37,066 nt of DNA, taken from IMG/VR virus record IMGVR_UViG_3300042905_002643, positions 1 through 37,066 of that record. One strand, given 5' to 3'. Both the position numbers and the translations under genes were made by a program. Shown here in pieces: positions 7,849 to 15,158 of this stretch. The notes under the pieces are model-generated. The model was not told the DNA's origin. It made no database searches and worked only from the letters and a program-made list of their open reading frames with translations. Each line of letters opens with the position of its first letter. Within the stretch, counting starts at the first letter, position 1. The stretch is from a virus.

Positions 7849-8808
7849 ATGGCACTAACAACCACCACCATCCGAGGCGACATTGCCCAGGCCGTTTTCG
7901 AGGGCCGCAGCAATAAGCAAAACCTTTTCATCGGCGCAGAAGTCATGCCGATCTACGTAGCTGACGTGAAGAGCGGCGAATATCTCAAGATCAATCTTGG
8001 GCAGTCCGAAGCTCTTAATGACGATGCCACGAAGATCGCCGCTGGCAGCGCCTATCCCCGCGTGTCCCGCAAATTTGTCTCTGACACTTTTGCCGCCACG
8101 GAATACGGCCTTGAGGAAATCCTTCCTGATGCCACGCAGCGCGACTTGGCTCGCTTCCTCGATGTCGAGGTTGCCGTTGCCGACATGCTGCTCTCGCAAA
8201 TTCAGATCGGCCACGAAGCCCGCGTTGCCGCTCTCACCTATGCCGCGAATGGCTTGACTGCCATCTCTGGAACTGGCTCGACTGCCGCTTACACCGAGGC
8301 CAATATCACCACATTCGACCTTCCCGCCGATGTGGCCGCTGGCAAGTTGGAACTCGCCAAGTATGGCGTGCTTCCCAATGCGCTCGTCATGTCTGCAACT
8401 CTGTTCGAGCGCGTTCGCCGCAGCACAAAAGTTCAGAACCAGATGTTCGGCGTTGTTGCTACCAACAGCACCCGCTTGCTCTCCGAGCAGGAAGTTGCCC
8501 AGGCAGTCGGCGTCGAGAAAGTTCTCGTTGGCCGCGCACCCAAGAACACCGCCAAGAAGGGCCAAGCCTACTCTGGTGGATTTGTCTGGGGCGATACCTA
8601 CATGGCTCTTGCCTACATCGCCGGTGGCGAATTCGCCGCTGGTGGATTTGGCCGCTCGATCCTGTGGGGCGCTGATTCTCCGGTTCCCTTCGTGGCAGAA
8701 ACCTATCGCGACGAAGCCCGCCGCAGCAATGTTCTCCGCGTGCGTCAGCATGTGGCCGAGAAGGTTGTTGACGGAAGCTCGATCATCCGCATCACAACTG
8801 GCCTGTAA
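7849..8808 (+). CDS. Major capsid protein
   Basis: A 319-residue protein with the order expected of an HK97-fold capsid subunit. It has a mobile N-terminal part, a central ~150-residue region (FLDVEVAVADMLLSQIQIGHEARVAALTY), then ALVMSATLFERVRRSTKV. A late SILWGADSPVPFVAETYRDEARRSNVLRVRQ block resembles the C-terminal axial region of phage capsid families. Length, position after protease and decoration genes, and an efficient terminator directly after the gene all fit a product made in very large amounts. A weak AAGGA motif lies ten bases before the ATG. It needs no separate scaffold gene because the protease gene appears to carry one. Confidence 0.85.
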   Translation: MALTTTTIRGDIAQAVFEGRSNKQNLFIGAEVMPIYVADVKSGEYLKINLGQSEALNDDATKIAAGSAYPRVSRKFVSDTFAATEYGLEEILPDATQRDLARFLDVEVAVADMLLSQIQIGHEARVAALTYAANGLTAISGTGSTAAYTEANITTFDLPADVAAGKLELAKYGVLPNALVMSATLFERVRRSTKVQNQMFGVVATNSTRLLSEQEVAQAVGVEKVLVGRAPKNTAKKGQAYSGGFVWGDTYMALAYIAGGEFAAGGFGRSILWGADSPVPFVAETYRDEARRSNVLRVRQHVAEKVVDGSSIIRITTGL

Positions 8809-8835
8809 GCTTAGACAGTTGGTTTTTGTTTGCAG

Positions 8836-8869
8836 AAACCCGCCCTTGCAAGAGGGCGGGTTTTTTGTT
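8836..8869 (+). terminator. Strong rho-independent terminator after the capsid gene
   Basis: An inverted repeat with arms AAACCCGCCCT (8836-8846) and AGGGCGGGTT (8853-8862) around a six-base loop, followed by a T-rich run (TTTTTTGTTT from 8861, the first Ts also pairing). It stands about 28 bases after the capsid stop. A terminator here lets capsid mRNA be made in excess over the downstream sugar-transfer and tail genes. Confidence 0.93.
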
Positions 8870-8895
8870 TTATTGACAAGCCAACCCTTTTAGAC

Positions 8896-10572
8896 ATGAA
8901 CCAAAAAAAGAAACTGGTCGCTGCATTCATTGCAGGGAACGAAGAAGAACGCATCGCTCGATGCGTTGAGAGCTACAAGAAAATCTGCGACGAGATCGTT
9001 GTCGTTCGCGCTGTAGGGTCGCTCAAACCAGATCGCACTCTCGACATTGCCAAGGAACTTGGGTGCGTTACCGCCAAATACAGCAACTCGCCACTCTGCG
9101 CCGATTGGCTTCACTTGGACAACTTCGCCAACGCTCGCAATCAAGCGTTCGCTCTTGCCTATGATCTTACAGGCGAAGATGGCTGGGTGATGTGGGCTGA
9201 TGTTGATGACATCCTGCCAGAGTCTCAAGTCGAGCCGCACCTGAAGGCGCTGACAGAATGCCCAGAAGATTGCGATTGGATTCTTACCGACTATGTGATC
9301 CCCGAGCAGCACAAGCGTGCGCCACGGGAACGATTCTTTCGCTACAAGAGCGGCTGGTGGTGGAGACCGGTGCATGAGAACATGCATCCAACCAAAACGA
9401 TCAAAATCTGGAGCCGCCGCGATCTCGAAACCGCGCACCACAAGCCGCCGCTTGGGCGCCGCCCAAGCAATGAGCGAAACACGCGAATCCTTGAGTTCAA
9501 CGATCAATTCACGCCGAACATCAAGTTTTACCTGCACTACGAAAAAATGATCCAAGGCCAGCGCGAGCAGGCAATCCGCTACGGCGCGGAATCTCTTGCG
9601 CTTAAAAGCCTGGATGCCGTGCATCGCTACGAGACGATGGTGAATATGAGCAACATGACGGATGGCGATACGGCCCTGCGATTCGCCGCCAGTGCCGAAA
9701 AGCTCGATCCGAATCGCCGCGAAGCTATCGCGTTGCAGGCATCAATTCTTCTCGACCAAGGCAAGGCAAAAGAATCGCTCGCCGCGCTTGATCGCATGGA
9801 GAAGATTCCCGTGCCATCATTCCCGCAATGGACGCACCGCGCCGAATACTATGGGTGGAAAGCCACGCGCCTTCGCGCTTGGGCGCTTCGCATGGCAGGA
9901 AAAGCCAAGGAAGCCTTCGCGCTTGAGCAGGATTTGCTCAATAGCTCACAAGGCCCAAAGATCAGCATTCTTCACGCGACAAGGGGAAGGCCTATGCAAG
10001 CCGTGCAAACGATGAGTCTGTGGCTATCTCGCGCCAAGAACCCTGCCGCCATCGAATACATCTTTGCCGTGGATGCAGATGATCCCACCGCCGCGCAGTT
10101 GCAACGCTTTGGCGGCGTGGCGCAGGAAGGTGATGCCGGTTCCGTAGGCGCTTGGAACTTGGCGGCATCGCATTGCGTTGGCGACATCCTAATCCAGATG
10201 AGTGACGATTGGGAATGCCCGCCGGGCTGGGATCAAATGATCCTTGATCGTCTTGATATTTCGTCAGAAAAATGTCTGCGAATTTCTGACAATTACCGCA
10301 CCGATGAGTTGCTGCCAATGGCAATCGTCACGCGCAAATTCTATGATCGACACGCATTATTCAACCCGCTCTTCAAAAACCAATTCAGCGATGCCGAGTT
10401 CACCGTTCGTGCGGCGAAGGCGGGCGCGATTGTGGATGCGCGGGATATTGTTTTCGCTCATCATCATCCTGCTTTCGAGCCGAGTGTTCCTGTGGATGAT
10501 ACGCATCGCCGTGTCAGCGATCCGCAAGAGCGTGAACGCGCTAAAGCAATCTTTGAAAAATTAACAACATGA
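8896..10572 (+). CDS. Two-domain glycosyltransferase with central helical repeats
   Basis: A 558-residue protein starting at ATG 8896, after the capsid terminator. Residues 1-220 form a GT2-type (GT-A) domain: AAFIAGNEEERIARCVESYKKICDEIVVV, then WADVDD (Asp102, Asp104, Asp105) as the metal and nucleotide-sugar motif, then acceptor-side W/H-rich residues. Residues ~225-365 are helical repeats like TPRs, as in SunS-related glycosyltransferases. Residues ~375-558 are a second GT-A-like domain (SILHATRGRPMQA, FAVDADDP, QMSDDWECPPGWD) homologous to the next protein's N-terminus. It probably transfers sugars to a virion or host component. The start overlaps nothing and has no Shine-Dalgarno motif. 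Confidence 0.82.
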   Translation: MNQKKKLVAAFIAGNEEERIARCVESYKKICDEIVVVRAVGSLKPDRTLDIAKELGCVTAKYSNSPLCADWLHLDNFANARNQAFALAYDLTGEDGWVMWADVDDILPESQVEPHLKALTECPEDCDWILTDYVIPEQHKRAPRERFFRYKSGWWWRPVHENMHPTKTIKIWSRRDLETAHHKPPLGRRPSNERNTRILEFNDQFTPNIKFYLHYEKMIQGQREQAIRYGAESLALKSLDAVHRYETMVNMSNMTDGDTALRFAASAEKLDPNRREAIALQASILLDQGKAKESLAALDRMEKIPVPSFPQWTHRAEYYGWKATRLRAWALRMAGKAKEAFALEQDLLNSSQGPKISILHATRGRPMQAVQTMSLWLSRAKNPAAIEYIFAVDADDPTAAQLQRFGGVAQEGDAGSVGAWNLAASHCVGDILIQMSDDWECPPGWDQMILDRLDISSEKCLRISDNYRTDELLPMAIVTRKFYDRHALFNPLFKNQFSDAEFTVRAAKAGAIVDARDIVFAHHHPAFEPSVPVDDTHRRVSDPQERERAKAIFEKLTT

Positions 10573-11735
10573 AAAAAATAACACTACTACACGCAACCCG
10601 TGGCACGCCTGTGCGCGCGCTAACGACAAGGAAAATCTGGTTTGAAAGGGCAAGCCACCCAGAAGACATCGAGCATATTTTCGGCATACAGGCCGATGAT
10701 CAAGATAGCATGAAGGCTTTTAGCGACATGAATTATGGCGTGAGTGTGCCGCCGCCAGAGTGGGCATCATCGAGCGTGGCGAATTGGAACACCGCCGCCG
10801 CACTCTCAACAGGCGAGATTCTTGTCGTGATCGCTGATGATCTCACACCACCGATTGGCTGGGACGATGAGCTTCGTAAACTTCCTTCTGGCAAACTGCC
10901 TTGGGCCTGCTATGTGCCGGACACCGTTCGCGATGACGGATTGATGTGCCACCCCGTTCTCTCTCGGGAACTCTACTCGCGCCGTGGATACATTTTCCAT
11001 CCCGACTTCTATGGCGTTTTCTGCGACAATGACTTCACAGTTCGCACGCAATTGGAAGTGACGATCTTACAAGTGAAGGGTTTGAAATGGATTCACGATC
11101 ACCCGAGCAATGGCGGCAGGCCGGAAGATTCAATCGTCCTGCACCAGAACAGCAAGGAAGCGTATGCCTACGGTGGCGCCACGTTCATGAAGATGTGGCC
11201 GCTTTTGCAAACATTCAATCGTTGCCGCAGCGTTGAGAGCGACATCCACGCGCACCTTTTGCGGCTCGCGCAACTCGCGAGAGAGTGCAATCACGTTACC
11301 GAGTTCGGTGTGCGCTCTGGAATGTCTACCTTTGCCTTTATGCACGGGCTTTCTAACAAAAGCCGCGCCACGCTTCGCAGCTACGATCTGGGCGATCCTT
11401 ACAACCTATACGCCAGCATCCGCCCGCACATCGAGATCGATTGGACATTCGCACACGGCTCAACGCTCGATGCGCCGACGATCGAGCCGACTGATATGCT
11501 TTTTGTCGATACGCTCCACACCTACGCACAAGTGAAGGGAGAGCTTGAGAAGCACGGCAACCAAGCAAGGAAATACATTGCCTTTCACGATACCGTGGCC
11601 TTCGGCATAAGCGGCGAAGACTTCGGCCCTGGCATCAATTTAGCTATCCAAGAATTTATGAAAGACAATGAGCATTGGGTGCTTTTCGAGCATTACGAAC
11701 ACAACAACGGCTTGACAATTCTTGCAAGGCAATGA
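10569..11735 (+). CDS. Glycosyltransferase-like and methyltransferase-like fusion protein
   Basis: A 388-residue protein whose ATG overlaps the previous stop. Residues 1-210 are a GT-A-like domain resembling the C-terminal domain of the preceding protein: TLLHATRGTPVRA, FGIQADDQD, then VIADDLTPPIGWD. Residues ~225-388 look like a class I Rossmann methyltransferase or related enzyme. They have a motif-I-like stretch TEFGVRSGMSTFAF, then TDMLFVDTLHTYAQVKGELEKHG and KYIAFHDT, typical of the Methyltransf_24 or cephalosporin-hydroxylase-like families. The protein could add a sugar and then modify it. Both domains are judged from motifs only; the substrate is unknown. Confidence 0.72.
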   Translation: MKKITLLHATRGTPVRALTTRKIWFERASHPEDIEHIFGIQADDQDSMKAFSDMNYGVSVPPPEWASSSVANWNTAAALSTGEILVVIADDLTPPIGWDDELRKLPSGKLPWACYVPDTVRDDGLMCHPVLSRELYSRRGYIFHPDFYGVFCDNDFTVRTQLEVTILQVKGLKWIHDHPSNGGRPEDSIVLHQNSKEAYAYGGATFMKMWPLLQTFNRCRSVESDIHAHLLRLAQLARECNHVTEFGVRSGMSTFAFMHGLSNKSRATLRSYDLGDPYNLYASIRPHIEIDWTFAHGSTLDAPTIEPTDMLFVDTLHTYAQVKGELEKHGNQARKYIAFHDTVAFGISGEDFGPGINLAIQEFMKDNEHWVLFEHYEHNNGLTILARQ

Positions 11736-12421
11736 GCGCAACTCACTCTGTATGGATCGGCCCCAAGCTGGGCTTGATGGAAAAACTCACTCTTACACTT
11801 CTTGTAAACCACGGCCACGATGTGACGCTTTGGACGCAGGGCAAGGTTGAAGGCGTGCCGGATAGCGTAGAAATTAAGCAATTGCCGAAGGATATCTTGA
11901 AACCTGTCGGTTTCGCAGGCAACCCACATGCCCACATTCCCAATGGCGGCATCGGCAGCTTCGCGCATTGGAGTGATTACTTCGCGCTTGAAACACTCTA
12001 CCGCCACGGCGGAACCTGGGTGCAGATGGATTGCGCGGTGAACTGCAAGCTCGACCTGACCGATTATACCTTCTCGCCTTGGCTTTCCACCATCTCGCCT
12101 GTGGTGATGAAAATCCCCGAGGGTAGTGCATTCGCCGTCGATGTGGCCGGCAGGCTACGCGACATGTTGGCCGATGGCATGGCGGGCCGTGATTGGCATG
12201 AGGCGATGCTTGCGATTCATCACGGACTTCAGCGCCATGGAATCCAGTATTCCACACTTCCAAGCTACATCGACTGCGGGGGCGTAGATGTCTCGCCATA
12301 CACGCACGCAATCAAGGCCGATGTGATCCATTGGTCAAACGCCACCCACAACACCAGCAAAGAAAAGCCGGTGAAGGGTAGCGAATACGAGCGGCTCTGC
12401 AAAGAGTGCAAGTTGATTTGA
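11732..12421 (+). CDS. Capsular-polysaccharide-type glycosyltransferase (GT32-like)
   Basis: A 229-residue protein overlapping the previous stop by four bases (ATGA). The stretch SDYFALETLYRHGGTWVQMD resembles the nucleotide-sugar-binding block of small GT32 or capsular polysaccharide synthesis enzymes, whose usual pattern is SD...LY.HGG.W.D.D. Here the first Asp of the DXD is replaced (Gln-Met-Asp), so metal binding may differ. The rest (VWIGPKLGLMEKLTLTLLVNHGHDVTLWTQ) fits the N-terminal Rossmann half. It is the last gene of the sugar cassette and is followed 15 bases later by a connector gene. Likely transfers a hexose or similar to the acceptor used by the two preceding enzymes. Confidence 0.72.
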   Translation: MSATHSVWIGPKLGLMEKLTLTLLVNHGHDVTLWTQGKVEGVPDSVEIKQLPKDILKPVGFAGNPHAHIPNGGIGSFAHWSDYFALETLYRHGGTWVQMDCAVNCKLDLTDYTFSPWLSTISPVVMKIPEGSAFAVDVAGRLRDMLADGMAGRDWHEAMLAIHHGLQRHGIQYSTLPSYIDCGGVDVSPYTHAIKADVIHWSNATHNTSKEKPVKGSEYERLCKECKLI

Positions 12422-12436
12422 CGCTCTGTCCCTTTT

Positions 12437-12745
12437 GTGAGTCTGCTTGATATTTTTGCCGCTGATTTTGCTGCTGTTAGTGCCGAGTTGCCTGTATCCT
12501 GCTCGTTCAACGGACAGGCATTCACGGCCAACCGATCAACATTCCGGCGAGACAATCAACTTCAAGACGGTGGTTTTTTTGGCTCGGTGGCGATGACCCT
12601 GACAGCTCCCTATAATTCGGTGACACAGGCAATCTCGCTTGGGGATCGGGTGCTGGTGGCCGGCGCGCCATTCCGAGTAATGAGCGCCGAACTCGCGCAG
12701 GATGGCGTGAGCGTGGATTTCCAACTGGAGGATGTAAACAAATGA
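12437..12745 (+). CDS. Probable head-tail connector protein
   Basis: A 102-residue protein starting with GTG. It has the composition of small phage connector or joining proteins: an N-terminal helix (LLDIFAADFAAVSAEL) then beta strands with FTANRSTFRRDNQL, LGDRVLVAGAPFRV and VDFQLEDVN. Its place between the sugar cassette and the tail-terminator-like gene, with a four-base overlap to that gene, suggests a stopper or joining role similar to lambda gpFII. The family is not certain. It is the first canonical virion gene after the sugar cassette, showing that the cassette splits the head-tail block. Confidence 0.5.
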   Translation: MSLLDIFAADFAAVSAELPVSCSFNGQAFTANRSTFRRDNQLQDGGFFGSVAMTLTAPYNSVTQAISLGDRVLVAGAPFRVMSAELAQDGVSVDFQLEDVNK

Positions 12746-13227
12746 GCCTTTTCTTTCCAGAACCACAGCAACCAATTCAGCCAATCAAGCCGCCAGCAAC
12801 AACGACACTCACGCTTGAAAAGGCACTCACTGATGCCTTCATCCAGGCACTTCAAGCTGAACTCGGGACAGCACTCACCGTCACCGCTGCCGAGAATTTC
12901 GATGCCATCGCGCTTCCGGCCTGCTTCGTCAAGGCAACACGCCAACAAGAATCAATCATTAACTCGGCAATCTTCCAATTCTCGGTGGACATTTCTTTAG
13001 CCATTCAAGCCGACGATTCTGATCCGCAGGTATTGGAAAGCCTTTGGGCTGAGGTGCTGTGCGTTGCCTACGATGTGGACAATATTGTGGACAAACTTAA
13101 CTCCATCCGCCCGCAGTATTGTTATGTTTACGGCGTGATTCGCGATGGCGGGGTTTCTCTCCAGACTACCGAGCGACACTTCTTGCGCTCAGTTTCTCTC
13201 AGGGTTCATTCCGCGCTTGTGAGTTGA
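12742..13227 (+). CDS. Probable tail terminator or neck protein
   Basis: A 161-residue protein overlapping the previous gene. After a Pro-rich start it has helices and strands (LTLEKALTDAFIQALQAELGTALTV, then QFSVDISLAIQADDSDPQVLESLWAEVLCV). The alternating helix-strand pattern and a length near 140-160 residues fit minor tail proteins of the gpU or gpZ type that cap the tail tube or join it to the head. The following gene is a tail-tube candidate, the usual order. Functional naming rests on order and size. Confidence 0.5.
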   Translation: MSLFFPEPQQPIQPIKPPATTTLTLEKALTDAFIQALQAELGTALTVTAAENFDAIALPACFVKATRQQESIINSAIFQFSVDISLAIQADDSDPQVLESLWAEVLCVAYDVDNIVDKLNSIRPQYCYVYGVIRDGGVSLQTTERHFLRSVSLRVHSALVS

Positions 13228-13242
13228 CATTTTCGGCCAAAT

Positions 13243-13614
13243 ATGGCCGCAACCGTAATCACTTCTTCCGCCGCTTCAGGTGTCACTTTTGGCGCCACCG
13301 CCGAAACTGGCATCATCCTTTCTTCTTTCTCCCGTAGCGTTCAAAGCTCCAAATCCGAGCTAATGGACGAGGACGGCGACATTGTTGCTGTTTCGTATTA
13401 TGGGGCAACCGCTACCATTTCTGTTTCCGGTGCGATCAATGGATCGTCCGGCCTTGCCACTGCTTCTGTTGGAGGACTCTTGACCCTCGCCAACCCGACC
13501 ACTGCACATGGCGTGACTGGCGGGAAGATCGTTGTTGATAGCGTTTCTGCCGAATCTGGCAGCGATGCGTTCCGCACAGTGACGATTGAGGCGACTCAAT
13601 ACCCGAGCCTGTAA
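13243..13614 (+). CDS. Probable major tail tube protein
   Basis: A 123-residue beta-rich protein, very rich in Ser, Ala, Thr, Gly and Val, sitting between the tail-terminator candidate and the chaperone pair. The stretches FGATAETGIILSSFSRSVQSSK, MDEDGDIVAVSYYGATATISVSGAI and TVTIEATQYPSL are compatible with a short tube subunit. It is followed by its own terminator, as the abundant capsid gene is, implying high expression. No enzyme or transmembrane motif is present. It is short for a tail tube, so a small tube or spike subunit is an alternative. Confidence 0.62.
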   Translation: MAATVITSSAASGVTFGATAETGIILSSFSRSVQSSKSELMDEDGDIVAVSYYGATATISVSGAINGSSGLATASVGGLLTLANPTTAHGVTGGKIVVDSVSAESGSDAFRTVTIEATQYPSL

Positions 13615-13633
13615 TTTCCGGCGACGCGCCGCT

Positions 13634-13668
13634 GGCAGACCGGCTTGAAAAAAGTCTGCCTCGCTTTT
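13634..13668 (+). terminator. Terminator after the tail tube gene
   Basis: Arms GGCAGAC (13634-13640) and GTCTGCC (13654-13660) pair fully around a 13-base loop, with TCGCTTTT following. It lies in the 61-base gap after the tail-tube candidate. The T-run is broken at its start, so termination may be partial, which would tune the downstream tail genes. Confidence 0.7.
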
Positions 13669-13675
13669 AGAGAAT

Positions 13676-14089
13676 ATGATTACAGAGACAATAAACACGA
13701 AAGAGGAATTTGTTTGGACGGCAAACCTTAAAGCCGCCACTGCCCTTGCCACGCTTGGCTTTGGGCTTAAATACCCAAACCCCGTCACGCGCACGATTCG
13801 TTCCGATAAGAAGGAATCCACGGTTTTCTGGTTTAACTCTACCAATGACAAAGGCGATCACGCTGAAGAAATTTTGCTCTGGATGACGAAGGGTGGGGAA
13901 GACTTGGAGAAGCGCGATCCTGAACATCTCGTTAATTACTTGCGAGCCTACGCCGCCAACCGCGATGCGCTGGTGGACATCATTCGCGGCACACCCCGAC
14001 ACATCGTGATCGAGCGCAATGGGAAACGCATCGCAGTTCGTGAGGATGCAACCGAAGAGGATAAGGCGCAGATTGCTAAAATACTGTGA
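13676..14089 (+). CDS. Conserved-looking tail-region protein, function unknown
   Basis: A 137-residue protein of mixed helix and strand. The N-terminal half has TANLKAATALATLGFGLKYPNPVTR and STVFWFN; the C-terminal half is acidic and helical, with HLVNYLRAYAANRDALVDIIRG. It starts just after the terminator that follows the tube gene and overlaps the downstream frame through GTGA. The placement is that of tail assembly genes, but I see no recognised family. Possible roles: tail-tube accessory or assembly factor. No membrane segment or signal. Confidence 0.5.
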   Translation: MITETINTKEEFVWTANLKAATALATLGFGLKYPNPVTRTIRSDKKESTVFWFNSTNDKGDHAEEILLWMTKGGEDLEKRDPEHLVNYLRAYAANRDALVDIIRGTPRHIVIERNGKRIAVREDATEEDKAQIAKIL

Positions 14090-14091
14090 CT

Positions 14092-14526
14092 ATGAACGGC
14101 GTTGATCCAGGGCCGGACGATTTTCTTAATACCTTAAAATTTCAGCTTGAGGCTTTAAAGCAAAAGAAACAAAAAATTGCGGCCGGCATTGAAAACATTG
14201 GAGCTGAATTGCAGGGCCTCCAGAATGCAGCTCAAAACGATCCATGCTTGCCGCTTTCGCCTGAATATAAAGAAAAAATTGAACAATTAAAAATTCAACA
14301 AAAAGATGCAAAAGATATTTCTGAATACATTGATTGGCAAATTCAGAAAATAAATCAACGCATATCTGGATCAAGTAATTCAGCGCGGCCTGATGCGACA
14401 AGCGGCGCAAAGATAAAAGCAGCAGCGAAAAAGCTACAAGGGAAAGACGGGAAAAAGGGGGTTCGGGGCATCAAGGGTGCGGACGCATCAGCGACTACGG
14501 GGCAATCCAAGGTTTGTAAAAAATAA
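14092..14526 (+). CDS. Coiled-coil basic protein, unknown
   Basis: A protein of about 144 residues (two more if a GTG at 14086 that overlaps the previous stop is used). Residues ~10-95 are a charged coiled coil (FQLEALKQKKQKIAAGIENIGAEL-type heptads). The C-terminal ~45 residues are Lys/Gly-rich with collagen-like Gly-x-x triplets (GKDGKKGVRGIKGADA). The DNA is noticeably more A-rich than the adjacent tail genes, hinting at recent acquisition or relaxed constraint. It is wedged between tail-assembly genes, three bases before the chaperone start. Function unknown; a structural or assembly accessory role is inferred. Confidence 0.5.
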   Translation: MNGVDPGPDDFLNTLKFQLEALKQKKQKIAAGIENIGAELQGLQNAAQNDPCLPLSPEYKEKIEQLKIQQKDAKDISEYIDWQIQKINQRISGSSNSARPDATSGAKIKAAAKKLQGKDGKKGVRGIKGADASATTGQSKVCKK

Positions 14527-14529
14527 TTT

Positions 14530-14934
14530 ATGAAAAGAAAAAACCAAAACATTGAACTCGTGAAGGACGATGAAATCCTTCGCGAAGAAGGCATGGCCGA
14601 TGGGTCGACAAAAGTTGCAGGGATTGAGCTTCGGCCTATCACCGCACTCTCGGTATCGTGGATGCAGCGCAACGAGGTGTTTTCCGATGTCAAGGATTTG
14701 ATCTGGAAGACCTGTGCGTTTGCCTATCTCCATTCGGCACCAAAGCCCGAAATCCGCGCCGTCGTGAACGACAAGGCGGAGTTTGCCGAAGCGGTGGATG
14801 AATGGATCGATGAGAACATTTCCCATCACCTTCAGACTGGCGAGATCGCCGCAGGAATGAATGCGGCGTTCCGACGCTACGCAGCGAGCGCAAGTGAAAT
14901 CTTGGGCGCGAAAGGTTCCGCAGGGGGAAACTAA
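14530..14934 (+). CDS. Tail assembly chaperone, short (G-like) product
   Basis: A 134-residue acidic, helical protein (SVSWMQRNEVFSDVKDLIWKTC, then VDEWIDENISHHLQTGEI). It stands in the lambda G position, between tube and tape-measure genes. Its last codons before TAA form a slippery heptamer G GGA AAC (14925-14931) exactly in the required phase. A -1 shift there joins it to the frame that continues to 15158, as in the G/GT pair of lambda. Such chaperones coat the tape-measure protein so tube subunits assemble around it. The short form is made by normal termination; the long form comes from shifting. Confidence 0.72.
   Translation: MKRKNQNIELVKDDEILREEGMADGSTKVAGIELRPITALSVSWMQRNEVFSDVKDLIWKTCAFAYLHSAPKPEIRAVVNDKAEFAEAVDEWIDENISHHLQTGEIAAGMNAAFRRYAASASEILGAKGSAGGN
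14925..14931 (+). promoter_or_regulatory. Programmed -1 frameshift site (G GGA AAC)
   Basis: The heptamer GGGAAAC fits X XXY YYZ, with GGA and AAC as the last two zero-frame codons before the TAA stop at 14932. After a -1 slip the ribosome reads CTA and continues open until the TGA at 15156-15158. GC-rich sequence just downstream (around 14938-14948) could form a stimulating structure, though I did not confirm one. Position between tube and tape-measure genes matches the conserved phage site. Confidence 0.75.
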
Positions 14935-15158
14935 ACAGCCCCGGCTGGTTGGCTGGATATGTTTACCGCATTGCCAAAGCCACCGGCTGGGGCTGGCGCG
15001 AGATCACCGAAGAGTTGCCGTTCAGCGCGGGACTTCAAATCATTTTTTGCGACGATGCCGCCCAAGGCAAGCGGCGGGCCTGGTTGCGAGATAGCAAGGT
15101 TGCCGATGTTGACGCTCTCGCCCAATTGGAGGAAGCCTTTGCCAAAGTTCAAATTTGA
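14931..15158 (+). CDS. Tail assembly chaperone, T-like part of GT fusion
   Basis: This -1 frame continues from the slippery site for 75 codons, giving a GT-like fusion of about 209 residues with 14530-14931. The segment contains YRIAKATGWGWREITEELPFS, the short helix-turn pattern expected in T-type parts, and an acidic C-terminal helix (DVDALAQLEEAFAK). An independent start at TTG 14949 is possible, but no good ribosome-binding site precedes it. Its last 20 bases overlap the next gene. It would be made in smaller amounts than the G-like product. Confidence 0.7.
   Translation, partial: LNSPGWLAGYVYRIAKATGWGWREITEELPFSAGLQIIFCDDAAQGKRRAWLRDSKVADVDALAQLEEAFAKVQI

Noticed and set aside
7855-8751. 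Long open frame on the minus strand opposite the capsid gene
   Set aside because: It is the antisense shadow of a highly codon-biased capsid gene; no known domain and no fitting minus-strand gene neighbours or start signal.
8873-8895. TTGACA sequence after the capsid terminator as a promoter -35
   Set aside because: No acceptable -10 hexamer at 16-18 bases; it is also too close to the ATG for a usual leader.
14949-15158. Independent gene starting at TTG 14949
   Set aside because: No ribosome-binding site, and the frame is joined in correct phase to a G GGA AAC slippery site; a frameshift product is more likely.
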